Below are positions 14,645-24,685 of a stretch of DNA of 64,000 nucleotides, one piece after another. Source of the stretch: Yarrowia lipolytica. Its lineage: Eukaryota > Ascomycota > Dipodascomycetes > Dipodascales. Made by a program: the position numbers and the translations under genes. The notes beneath the pieces were generated by a model. It saw nothing but the letters and a program-made list of their open reading frames with translations, made no database searches and was not told where the DNA came from. The DNA lies in the NCBI RefSeq assembly GCF_001761485.1, contig NC_090771.1:2604001-2668000 (forward strand), written 5' to 3'. The first letter of the stretch is position 1, and every line of letters starts with the position of its first letter.

Positions 14645-16516
14645 TTACTCTTCCTTTTTGGACCATTTTGGCAACTTGGGGAGGGTTGTAACCCTCTCAT
14701 ACACAGCTCCGACAGCTCTTCCAGCAATGAAGTTGTAGTAAGCAATCTTGCCCCAAATGTTGACGTCCTTGTTGGCTCTGATTCGAGCCTCAATAGCCTC
14801 CTTATCTGCTGCCATGTAATCAGGTCCCTGACCAGGACTCCAGACTCGACCTGAGATGAGATCTGCATCTGCTGATCGTACAAACTTATCAGTCTTGTAG
14901 TTCCAACCTTTCCATCCAAAATAGCAGATGGCAAAGACCGCAACTCCGAGATATGTTCCAAAGGGGTTCTTCCAGGAGAAGGGGTCTTGCTTGACAGATG
15001 CGTAGCCCATACCAGCAAATAGAAAGCCTCCAAGAACGAGAATGAGGATAGGTAGCAGAGGGTATAATGGTTGCTTGAGAGGCAGGTCAGTCAGAGGGAT
15101 TCCCTGTACTTTGAGTGCCTGTCTGAATCTAATGGAGACAAAACCAATAGACATCCAGGTAAGAATAGCAGAAGCTCCAGTGATGTTCATGAACCAGGTG
15201 AAGACTACAGCGTTACCCCAGATGGTCGTGAGGAAAACAAGACAGGAGATTGCAAAAGTAAGCAGAAGCGCTCCAATAGGCACGCCTCGCTTGTTGACAA
15301 GTCCAAAAACGGAAAACATTCGCTTGTCATGAGCCATATTCATGAGCATCCGGGACGATGCAAAGAAACACGCGTTTACAGCCGACAGAACAGCGGTCAG
15401 AAGAATGGCGTTAACCACATGTTTGGCTGCCCCAAAACCGGCATCTTCAAACACAATTGTGAACGGACTCTGGGCGACATCCGAGTCGTATGCCGCTTTC
15501 AGAAGCCTGTCATCTTTGTAGTTGATACACAGTCCAATGACGAACACAGTCATGACTAGGAAGATCATGATTCGCCAGACAGTAGCTCTCACCGCGCTAG
15601 GAATAGATTTCCACGGCTTAGCTGTCTCTCCAGACGTCAGAGCCACAAGCTCTGTTCCTCCATAGGAATAGAAACAGAGAACAACGACCTGGAAAAACCC
15701 GCTAAATCCCCCGACCCAAGCCTGTCCGTTTTTCAGGTTACTGAGACCAGGCGAGGGTACGGCATTCTTGAGTCCGTTCATAGCACCCCAGTCGTAAAAT
15801 AGGCCGATGATAATGAACGCAACAACAAAGAATACCTTGATAATGGCAAGCCAATATTCAGTCTCTCCATACGTTTTAACGGAAATCAGCTGCAGGAAAA
15901 ACATGGGCACAATAATAACAATAGCCCAGACCCAGGAGCCAATATGGGGCGCCCAGAACTGAATGATAATTGCAGCAGCGGTCAGTTCACTCGGAATACT
16001 GAACGCCCATTGTAGGTAGTAGTTGATTCCCAGAGCAAAGCCGAAACTGTCATCCACGAATCGACTTCCATAGTGCGCAAAGGCACCTGAAGAGGGGATG
16101 TAAGAGGCCATTTCACCCAGACAGATAACAACTGAATAGACAAATATACCGACAATAATGAAACAAGTAAAACAACCCATAGGGCCCACAATAGTGATAC
16201 CTTGACCGAGGGATAGGAAGACACCAGTACCGATCGTTCCTCCTAGAGCAATGAAAGTGACATGTCTGGAAGACAAGCCGTTCACAGTCTTATTCTCTTT
16301 CTGACCAAAGATCTTTCCGTAGAGCCCTGTTGGCTTCTCTTCGGTTTTCGAAATATCAGATTCGCCGGATTCGTGGCTTTGAAATGCAGTGATCTCGTTG
16401 ATGTCCGTGTCGACGACGACTTTCGACTCGTCTTTGCTGTCAAAAGCTGGGGGAGGCTCAGCGTAGACGCTCGAGAGCTCGAACTCCTCGGCAACCACCT
16501 CTGTTTCGTTTTTCAT
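14645..16516 (-). CDS. Amino-acid permease (yeast AAT family, APC superfamily)
   Basis: A 623-residue plasma-membrane amino-acid/proton symporter. A hydrophilic cytosolic N-terminus of about 85 residues is followed by the family signature IALGGTIGTGVFLSLGQG near 90, then about twelve hydrophobic segments up to about 545 and a hydrophilic C-terminus ending in KLPKWSKKEE. The sequence GEMASYIPSSGAFAHYGSRF in segment three and the conserved Glu in SYGGTELVALTSGE near 300 are characteristic of fungal AAT permeases. N-terminal lysines and acidic Ser-rich stretches could serve ubiquitin-dependent turnover. Substrate range cannot be told from sequence. The 1.9-kb upstream region carries at least five GATAA motifs, suggesting control by nitrogen source. 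Confidence 0.9.
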   Translation of the reverse strand: MKNETEVVAEEFELSSVYAEPPPAFDSKDESKVVVDTDINEITAFQSHESGESDISKTEEKPTGLYGKIFGQKENKTVNGLSSRHVTFIALGGTIGTGVFLSLGQGITIVGPMGCFTCFIIVGIFVYSVVICLGEMASYIPSSGAFAHYGSRFVDDSFGFALGINYYLQWAFSIPSELTAAAIIIQFWAPHIGSWVWAIVIIVPMFFLQLISVKTYGETEYWLAIIKVFFVVAFIIIGLFYDWGAMNGLKNAVPSPGLSNLKNGQAWVGGFSGFFQVVVLCFYSYGGTELVALTSGETAKPWKSIPSAVRATVWRIMIFLVMTVFVIGLCINYKDDRLLKAAYDSDVAQSPFTIVFEDAGFGAAKHVVNAILLTAVLSAVNACFFASSRMLMNMAHDKRMFSVFGLVNKRGVPIGALLLTFAISCLVFLTTIWGNAVVFTWFMNITGASAILTWMSIGFVSIRFRQALKVQGIPLTDLPLKQPLYPLLPILILVLGGFLFAGMGYASVKQDPFSWKNPFGTYLGVAVFAICYFGWKGWNYKTDKFVRSADADLISGRVWSPGQGPDYMAADKEAIEARIRANKDVNIWGKIAYYNFIAGRAVGAVYERVTTLPKLPKWSKKEE

Positions 16517-18459
16517 TGGAGCTGTCTGTAGAGTTACTGACGGAAAAGTACCACATTTTATAATACATCATGTTTTAGTACGAGGTTAACCTTGTGCACA
16601 ATTGAACGACCTGAAAGTAATAAGGAAGAGACCTTGAAAACATAAAAGCAGAAGGAAAAGCATCAGAAATGCATAAAAGCCCTGTATGTTGACTGACTAA
16701 CGTGATAAATCTACCAGCAACACAGAGATAGCAGTGTCGTTGTTTAGATCAACACTAGAAAATAGACTTGTGACATCAGGGGGGGGTGTGCTCCAGCCCT
16801 CTTGGTAGAAACCACACAGATTCAGGGAACTCAGGGAGTCGAAAAGAAAGTGATTATGAAATGGTTAAGAGAGCAATTCCCTTATTATCAACCACGATCG
16901 ACTAGTTCTGGGAACGACTGATGGGGGTTTCGAAAAGTGCAGAAGTAGTGAGGAGTTTATGTGGGTTACAGTTACCAGCCGCCATATATGAATCGATTGT
17001 TGAACAGAGCCACGACAGAGTGGGATTTCGGCAATATATCTAAAATCTGACTACATATATATATTCTTGAGTTCATTAGGAGTTCGGTTGTTGTACATTT
17101 TTTCTACAGTGCCCCCCTAACACTGTGTAGGGGTACCTCGAAACAGCAACAAAACGCCGTCTTATCAGCCACATTACGCCATCCATGCATCAACCTTGGG
17201 GAAATGAAACTTTCGTATATAAGCTAAAGTGCGGCTGATGGTTGGAAAAATCTGGTGGTATTTTAATCGTACAGGTGTCACGTGCTGACAACGAGGCAAT
17301 CACCCCCTGATAGGTACATGTAACTGGTGATCTACACCGAAAACGGCGGTATGCATCCACTGAGACTCTTATCTAAGTCTCACGTTGACAAGCTCTGATC
17401 TGATCAAGACTGTGAAAAGTCGAGCTAATTACAGCAGTTCGCTTAGTTGGTGTAGGTTGTGTTTTAATGCCTTGAAGACAGGTGAAGCTTCTAAGCACGA
17501 GTATGTTTAAGCCCGTGAAGCCTTTTTGAAATCTGTTTGAGGTCTTATCGCATAATAGAGTAAGGTGTGCTGAGAAATACGAGCAGCTTGGAAAATCGAG
17601 AAAAGAGGAGAAAATATCAGATATTTGAGTATGGGGGTATTATCTAATGCAAGTTCTACTGAAGAGCAAATTGCATTGATTCATTACTTACTGTGCCTTC
17701 ATTAGTTTTTCTTACTATTTCATCTAAATCAAAGTCTCAGCGACGCTTAGTCCTATAGTTGAGAAGATAATGACTGAGATGTGAAGTAGGGCTCATATAC
17801 TACACGTGTGGTATCCTGGATGGTAAAGTCTTACTTCGGAAATTGGTCGCGCGATCAGTACACCCTTCGAGAGCTTCATTGCAGACAATATGAGTTATTA
17901 AACAATGGTTGTAAGTCGTTATAAGACAAACAAGCCACAGTTCATTGTCAAACTTGTCCGGTGTTTTAAACCCAACTTCATGGGATCACTCTATTTGTTG
18001 TGATTTACTACTCTGAGCGTCTAACTCGCAGCCACACATCTCCATTTATTTCTGTTTTAATGCCTTATGCTTCATTTTACTGAGGTCATGAGGTGTAGAT
18101 TGTGTCACAGGTGAGCATTTCACAGAGTAGGCATGATAATCACCGAGCTTTAACAGTATGTAGTACAGAATGTCCAATGATACATACTCTTAACTCACCA
18201 AGTTTCTATTATTCGACCTGACTCTCAGTACCAATGATCTTTGGGCATCTCGGACACTGTTCCACTCAACTCAAATCGCATCGCATATCCATTTTACGAA
18301 ACTCTCAAACAATATTCACGTTGGCATTCGTAGAGTTCCACATTACTCATGATTCATACTCCTGTCTTCTTCTCATATCATCATACATAGCATCATGCTT
18401 CGCACTTGTCTATGCACATCTTTCACTATTTACATACTTCACCATCGCGTGACACCCCC
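16517..18459. other. 1.9-kb upstream region of the permease
   Basis: No coding region is supported. On the minus strand GATAA motifs occur at 16885-16889, 17162-17166, 17369-17373, 17545-17549 and 17640-17644. C/G-rich runs (CCCCCCTAAC at 17111-17120, GGGGGGG at 16780-16786) are also present. The right edge is the 3' flank of the mitochondrial ribosomal protein gene. Confidence 0.5.
17162..17644 (-). promoter_or_regulatory. Cluster of GATA-factor motifs upstream of the permease
   Basis: Four GATAA sites in about 480 nt, with a fifth at 16885-16889, all oriented on the coding strand of the permease. GATA factors (Gln3/Gat1/Dal80 type) control permeases under nitrogen catabolite repression in yeasts. 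The motif is short, and binding is inferred. Confidence 0.4.
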
Positions 18460-19500
18460 TTAAACGTAAGGTCCAAACAGCTCACTCTTGCTAAGATCTG
18501 TCTGCTTCTCAAAGTGGTCCTGGAGTCGTCCCTTGACGACGTTCCAGTCAATCTTCTCCCAGAAGTTGTCGAGGTACTTTCGCTTGCCAAACGCGCCGTA
18601 GTCGTTGAGCCACATGTGCTGCCACACGTTGACGTTAAGCAGCGGCTTGAGATCGTGCAGAATCTTGGGCTGTGCCTGTCGCATCTGCTTGGCCACCTCC
18701 ATCTTGTAGATTTTGTTCTTCAGAAGCTTCTCCTCCAGAGCGTTAAGCTTCTTGTTCTGAGCCTCGGCCTGGAGCTCAGCCAGAGCCTTCGCCTCATCAG
18801 CCTCGACGGCTCGCTTGGCAGCAGCCTCTGCAGCCAGCTCGGCAGAGTTGGTGCCCTTCTTCTGGATGAAGCCGTTGTTGTAGGTGTTGACGAGATGTAG
18901 TCGGCCAGAGTGCTTGCTCAGCACTAGCCATGTGTATCCATTGCCGAAAATCGACTCGGCCTTGGTCAGCAGATGTTCTCGGAAGGCCTCCACAGTACCG
19001 AACGACGTCAGGATCAGGTCGTACAGAGCATCGTCAGTGCCGGGGTGGTTGCCCCAAGCAGGGGTCTCTCCGGTGGCCAGAGCAGGCATCACAGTCTGGT
19101 AATCGGGGTCTCGGGGGCTGACGTAGAGTCCGTGGTACGCATCAATGGGCTCAGAGACCTCACCGGGCTTGACAGTAGAAGCTACACCCTTGAAGAAGAA
19201 ATCGTTGGCAAAAGCTCCAGAAGCAAAGTGGTGGAGAGCATCCTCGGACCGGTTGCAAGTTTCCAGAGCCAAACTCTGCAGATCAAGACCCTCCAGCTCC
19301 TCGCTGCTTGCCAGACCCTCGTTGACTCGCTCCAGCATCTCGTGCTGATGTTCAAACCACGCAGACTTGACGGTCTCGGCCGACAGAAACTTGTTGATCT
19401 GAGTGGGAGCGGCCTGAGAGCCGAGGCCAGAGTATGCAGGCATGGTGTGCAGAGCCCGGCCCAGCCGGGGCACCAGAAGAGCTCGTCGAAGAGATAGCAT
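18460..19500 (-). CDS. Mitochondrial small-subunit ribosomal protein with Fe/Mn-SOD fold (mS42/mS43, Mrp1/Rsm26 family)
   Basis: A 346-residue protein with an Arg-rich, acid-free N-terminus (LSLRRALLVPRLGRALHTMP) typical of a mitochondrial presequence. The body has the superoxide dismutase fold layout: a helical N-terminal half (SAWFEHQHEMLERVNEG, then LHHFASGAFANDFFFKGV), then SIFGNGYTWLVLSKHSGRL, and the C-terminal block PLLNVNVWQHMWLNDYG with the NFWEKIDWNVV helix. In true SODs that block carries the Asp metal ligand (D-x-W-E-H); here it reads N-V-W-Q-H, so Asp is replaced by Asn and catalysis is unlikely. A charged helical insertion (about 215-275, rich in Ala/Lys/Glu) separates the halves, as in the ribosomal paralogues. 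The two proteins of this pair in yeast form a heterodimer on the mitoribosome; which one this is cannot be settled by eye. Confidence 0.85.
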   Translation of the reverse strand: MLSLRRALLVPRLGRALHTMPAYSGLGSQAAPTQINKFLSAETVKSAWFEHQHEMLERVNEGLASSEELEGLDLQSLALETCNRSEDALHHFASGAFANDFFFKGVASTVKPGEVSEPIDAYHGLYVSPRDPDYQTVMPALATGETPAWGNHPGTDDALYDLILTSFGTVEAFREHLLTKAESIFGNGYTWLVLSKHSGRLHLVNTYNNGFIQKKGTNSAELAAEAAAKRAVEADEAKALAELQAEAQNKKLNALEEKLLKNKIYKMEVAKQMRQAQPKILHDLKPLLNVNVWQHMWLNDYGAFGKRKYLDNFWEKIDWNVVKGRLQDHFEKQTDLSKSELFGPYV

Positions 19501-21778
19501 TGTGGTGTGGTTGTGCTGTGTTGGTGTTTGTACAAATCGTTAACCTGAAATTTTCACCCAAAGTTAATTTGTTGTGTTTTAAGGTTATTTAGGTGTTTAT
19601 TGGGAAGTTGAGTAATAGTACTTGTAGTCGGGTGGTGGAGGTCGAAGGATGTCAGTCGTTCAACTAGAATAAGAAACGGATGACAGTTATGACACAGCAA
19701 ATGTGCAGTACAGGTGAATACACGAAGGATATGTAGTTAGTTCGGAATATAAACCTCTACGGAAGTTCGCATCACAGAAGTCCAAAAGATGACGTAAGCT
19801 ACAGCCCATTGTGGGTAGAGTTACAGACCAGAGACTGACGTAGAGGATGTTTACGATTGAGACCAGCTACTTGTACATACTGTACAGAACATTCTCAATA
19901 TATCAGCAATTTGTTATAATATAGAAAGAGATGTGTGTGGTGTTATTTTTAAATGTTGTTTCTGATGAATGACAGCCGCAAAGAGATAACGGCTTCCATG
20001 AACATACCATTCGAATAAGAAGGAAATTCCTCTTTCCATTGATATGCTACAAGGCTTTATTAAACCACTCCAATGTCGTCGCATTTGCGAAGTCGTTTTC
20101 GTGCTGGTTTTATCTCCACTACATATACAACCCTAATACTTTAATACCAAAGACCAGGGCAGATAACACAAGCCACCTCTGGGAGAATCAACCGAAAAGA
20201 TGGTAAAGTCGGAAGCGGAACAAATGTTCTACTTTTAATACCCTACTGTAGGTGAGTCCTGTCTCACATCAACTACAGTAATAGCTATTGGAACGTGAGA
20301 GGGAGTTGAGTTGAATGTTGTGAACCACTCATTATTAGCACTCATAATTGGAAAATACTAAAAATAGCCATGGCAACCATTTCAGTGTTATCCAAGTCCC
20401 TACTTGCATGGTACAGTAGGTAGAACAGTTACCCTATCCTTTCTTTATTCTACCTCCTCTGTCAATATTATGATGAAACCGGGTCTGTGGTGAAAATATT
20501 CATCACAGATTATGAGTAGATCTGTCATTCTGTTCGAACTGATTACATTTTCTCTTTACAAATGGAAACTTTCCCGTTTTTACCTCTGCCGGATTTAGAT
20601 CTACACCACTATTTCCCCTTCGGCTCTGGATCCACAAAGACACTGTTAATCAATACGCCAGTCGCTGAGACACGCCAGCACTAAACAGGCAAGCGTAAGT
20701 AATAAACACGAGGAGTTATGGCGACAACATGATGGTGGTTTTCAGATTGGAGCTTCAGTAGGGGGACCAGAGGTGATCACAGGATCCATTTTTAGCATCG
20801 TCTAGCACCTAAATTTCCATTTCTGGAGCATTCATTTGCAGTACCTCGGTACAATATCGATTTCCGATGCTTTCATTTGGGCTGTAAAGCGATATCAGTT
20901 CCAATGCATAAAATATATCTCCACGCGATAATACTACATATGAGAACAGTGGTTACGAGATGAATGGTCGATGCCAGCCTGGTGTGCTACACGAAATCTT
21001 TCCATGAGCTATACCACTCTGCTACAAGTAGACCTTGAGAACTTCTGAATGTCCATACCATTTACTTCTAGGGTCCAAACAGTCGGATGTTTACACCTCC
21101 GCTTAGACCTGGAACGCCAATATTCTCCGCCCTTGCAGGAAGCAGGTGTGTAAAAATATAATTACAAGGTGCACCGAAACGAAAAGTGAGCAAAATGAAT
21201 AGAAACAATAAAAATAGATGTACCAATGTGTACATACAGTACGAGTAGCATTGTACAGTAGTACAGTGGCCCAAAGTTGGGCAAAATGACTCAGTTCACT
21301 CGAGCAATCCCAATTGAGCCGTATGTACTATAGGGCTAGCCAATAAATCTAGAACTTCGCAATCCACAAGCTAATATAATTATGATCTAGCCTACTGTAA
21401 GCCGACAGGCCATGATGATGAGTCGAGGAGTGATACTTTGGGTGGTTCCTGTTCATAGAGCACATACAATGCCACCATTACAAGTACTCGTAGCAAACTC
21501 CAGCTCGTATTACAAGTAGACTACAACAAGGTGAAAATAATCATATCCTTCTCCTTATCTTCCATCAAACACTCTATAACTACATACTCATTACATGATA
21601 TCGAGACTCTAGAATTCTAGGTCATAATTGTGCAGGTTGTGGGTCGAGGGCAATTGATCTAGTTAACCGGTAACTGATCAAGCACGCCACGGGAGACAAC
21701 CAAGTTGTTGTGGTCTGACCACTCAGCACTAGCTGTTGCGTGCTTGTGGGTGTGAATCAGACGTTGTGGTGTGCTCAC
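19501..21778. other. 2.3-kb intergenic region
   Basis: Holds the promoter of the mitoribosomal gene (leader ACACAGCACAACCACACCAC just before its ATG) and the 3' flank of the PAL1-like gene. No ORF above about 70 codons looks coding, and no tRNA is seen. Confidence 0.45.
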
Positions 21779-24685
21779 TTAACTCCTTCTTCTCACCTTG
21801 AGACTCTTGACTCGTCTCAGGAGACCGTTGCTCTCTGGCGACACCGCCTTCTCTCCATAGTATTCCTTGCCTCCCTTCATGTCACTATCATTCGAGTATG
21901 TTCGGTAGACACCCTTGGACGAGTCGTTTGGTCGAGGGGGAGGCGACGAGTCGGATCCAGTGACTCCCTTACGCACCCGCTGCACCAGCGACTTCTTTCG
22001 GCCCAATCCAGAGTTCTTGTCCTGGTGATATGACGCCTCAATGTCAGCCTGTGATGCTGGGGCACCGTCCAGGAACGTTGATGTGCCGAGTCCCTGCGAC
22101 GCGGTTCCGTGCACCTGGTCGGCCTTGTTAGTGGGATCGAATCGGGTGTTGCCTTCGGCTCTCTGCACTTGGGGCCCCGAGGGAGCCATATGGGGCGCCG
22201 AAAAGTCGGAAAATGCCTCTGTCTCTGTTCGTCCCCAAGCGTCAATCTGTTCTTCAGAGGGCTTGGCGGGGCCCAGAGCATTGTTGGCGCCATTGACGGG
22301 GAAGGCCGCCACGGGTGCCTTGAAATTGGTGCCCTTGTTTCTGTGGGGTCTGCAAGCATCGAAGGGACCGTCGTGGTGGAAGCCAGAGCCAAAACCAAAG
22401 CCCGTCACATCGAGCTTGTCGATGGTGTCCAGAGGCTGGCCGGTCTTGGACAGACGGCCATTGGGCTTCTGGCCAGCTGCAATGGCAGCCTCACGGTCCT
22501 TTCGCTCCTGGTACCGCTTGAACTTTTCGTACTCTCGTTCCTTCCGAGCACGTCGTTCTTCAGGGGTCTCTGGCTTTCGTCCTGACCGCTGGCGCTCCTC
22601 ACGCGAGTGCGAGTGTGAATGCGAACGGGTCTGCGACGAGTGGGTGCCTCCCGAGTGGTCTCGTCGAGAACGGGGAGGTGGAGGAGCTCCTCTCTCGTTA
22701 TCCTTTTCGTCGCCTCTGCCGTACTCGTTTTTAAAGGTTCGGGGAGGCGCATCGTGGAGCACGTCGTCGTAGCTGGGCAGGTCACGTCCCTGGAGGTCGG
22801 ACGACGAGCGAGGTCGGTTGGTGGTACGGTTGGACATAGCAAAGTCGCTGTCCTTGTTGTCTTCAGTGGCGTAGTAGGTCACGGGCCGCGAGTTCTGCTG
22901 CTGCTGAGGGGTGCGAAAACGCGTTCGTGAGGCGGGAGCAGAGGAGGGCTGAGACGAGGCCCAGTCTGCGGTTGCTGCAACGTTAGAGTTGGCGGAGGGC
23001 GAGCCCACAGGCAGGTCAGGGTTGGGGTACGCGGGGTCCTGGGGAGACAGGTCTGCCAGGAATGGGTTGAGCGACATTCGGTTGTTGTTGTTGCGGTTGG
23101 GCGCGGCGTAGCTCCGGCTGCGTTAGTGGTTGGAGAAGAGATAGAGGTATTTTCTTGCCAGAAAGTGAAAACCAAAACCAAAACCAAAAGTAATGCTGCG
23201 TTTAGTTTAGAGTGCGGTGAGACGACACACTCTACTCTCACACACGCACACTTCACAACATGGCTGGCGCAACAAGGTTTTGGGAGCATGCGATGTGCAA
23301 AAAAGGGGCAGAAGACCTTCACCAGGAGGGCGAGTGAATGAGGCAGTGTAGCGAGGAAGCCATAAATGGAGCTTGATAACGGAGGAATCGGCGAAGCGGA
23401 AGGCTATAGAGGGCAGTGTTTATAGCTGAGGCGGTATGCACACTGCGGCACACTGGATTGGATTGCAATTGCTGGCTATGAACTGTGAACTGTAGTGTGG
23501 TGTTGAGCCCAAATGGACCGCCTTCCTAACAAGTAAAACACGCACACAGCACAGAACACAGACACCCGCAAGAAGAGAACACAGCAAAGACGACCACGCC
23601 ACACATAATACCACATGACGCATGGAGATTGCCACACAGCCTCAGTCCGGGGAAGAGAGATCACGTGACTAACACCACACGAACGCGAACATAATCACCA
23701 GCGCACAGCCCGCCACACACAGAATTGGCACACACCACTGCTGTGGACGCGCCAAGTATCATATAAGTAGCCCACAAACTCACCTGTGCCGCGTGCCATG
23801 GTAGACGTCAGCTGAATTTAGTGTGTTGTGGCACCCTTGGCTTTGTGTGTTCGTTGCTCTCCCCCCCTCCTTTGCTTTGCTTTGCTGTGCCATACTCCAA
23901 GTCTGTAGTCTGCGCTATCCGAATCCGTCAGCAGAAGATCGATTGCCTCAAACTGGGTTGCCATGCTCATACTTTGATATGTTAGAGGGCTTAATCGCTC
24001 AGCAAGTGAACCCTACGAGCAACGAGGTGCATCTGTCGTCATTTAATTCGTGCGCGTGTTCCCTTTGTGTCGCTTCTGTCATCCGGTTCCATTCCCGTAT
24101 TCTTTTTTTTGTTTTTAGACCAATTTGCCACACGATCCCCGCTCTGTATGTATGTGGTGCTGTGGTCTGGTGTAGAGATTAACATGACTAAGCCGTGTTA
24201 ACACGATTTATCAGTAAAAGCCATAAATGTGGACTTCGTTTGACACAGCTGATAAAACAGAGTCGTCATTAGTCTCCGCTTCAGCACCACTACACCTGTG
24301 TGGGGGTCCGTTCACTGTCTCTGCATGGCTGATGTAACCATCTCTCCAAACCCAGTCATCATAACCATGAAACCGTCATAATAACGCCGAACCATTGGTG
24401 AAATCACAATACTCACTTATCAAAGGAAGGAGAAGCAACCCGCGTCTCCCAGATGTCGCCAGGTTCAGAAAAAGGCGAGTTGCTGCGTTGATCCGACACA
24501 GATCGGATCGTGGGCGGTTGCAGACTGCCGTATGAGCTATGTCGAACCGATCCGCTTCCCTGCGACGAGTCGGAAGCGGTCCGTCTAAACGGGTTCTTGG
24601 AGCCCGTTGTATTAGGGGACATGGGCGGCGGTGTGGCCGAGCTGAACCGAGCCCCGGGAATGTGCATTGGGGGGGCTGTAGACAT
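21779..24685 (-). CDS. PAL1: Pal1-family cell morphology/endocytosis protein (spliced, 2 exons)
   Basis: Exon 1 is 24685-24417 (MSTAPPMHIPGARFSS...) and exon 2 is 23117-21779. The donor GTGAGTATTG starts at 24416 and the acceptor ACTAACGCAG ends at 23118. The junction completes an AAC codon and the combined frame is 535 residues. Pal1 in yeasts binds clathrin-adaptor EH-domain proteins and marks sites of polarised growth and endocytosis. Two NPF motifs, the EH-domain ligand, occur: KNPFRRT in exon 1 and LNPFLADL at the start of exon 2. Further along are the family's Glu/Arg-rich helix (PEERRARKEREYEKFKRYQE), then GFGFGSGFHHDGPFDACRPH, which I recognise as the Pal1 core, followed by the HRNKG segment. 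The C-terminus is basic (RRVKSLKVRRRS). Most of the chain is low-complexity and probably disordered. Exon 2 alone also begins with an in-frame ATG (23077), so an internal start is possible. Confidence 0.85.
23118..24416 (-). other. Long intron of the PAL1-like gene (1,299 nt)
   Basis: Donor GTGAGT and acceptor CTAACGCAG match the species consensus exactly. The intron contains short simple repeats (CCAAAACCAAAACCAAAA class around 23168-23188; CTTTG units at 23871-23888) and a second GTGAGT donor at about 23783 preceded by ATGGCACGCGGCACAG, whose phase does not fit the downstream Pal1 frame. Confidence 0.75.

Noticed and set aside
23783-23805. Short exon (ATGGCACGCGGCACAG plus GTGAGT) inside the PAL1 intron
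   Set aside because: Its phase leads out of the Pal1 frame after the acceptor at 23118, so it is probably a chance match or non-coding.
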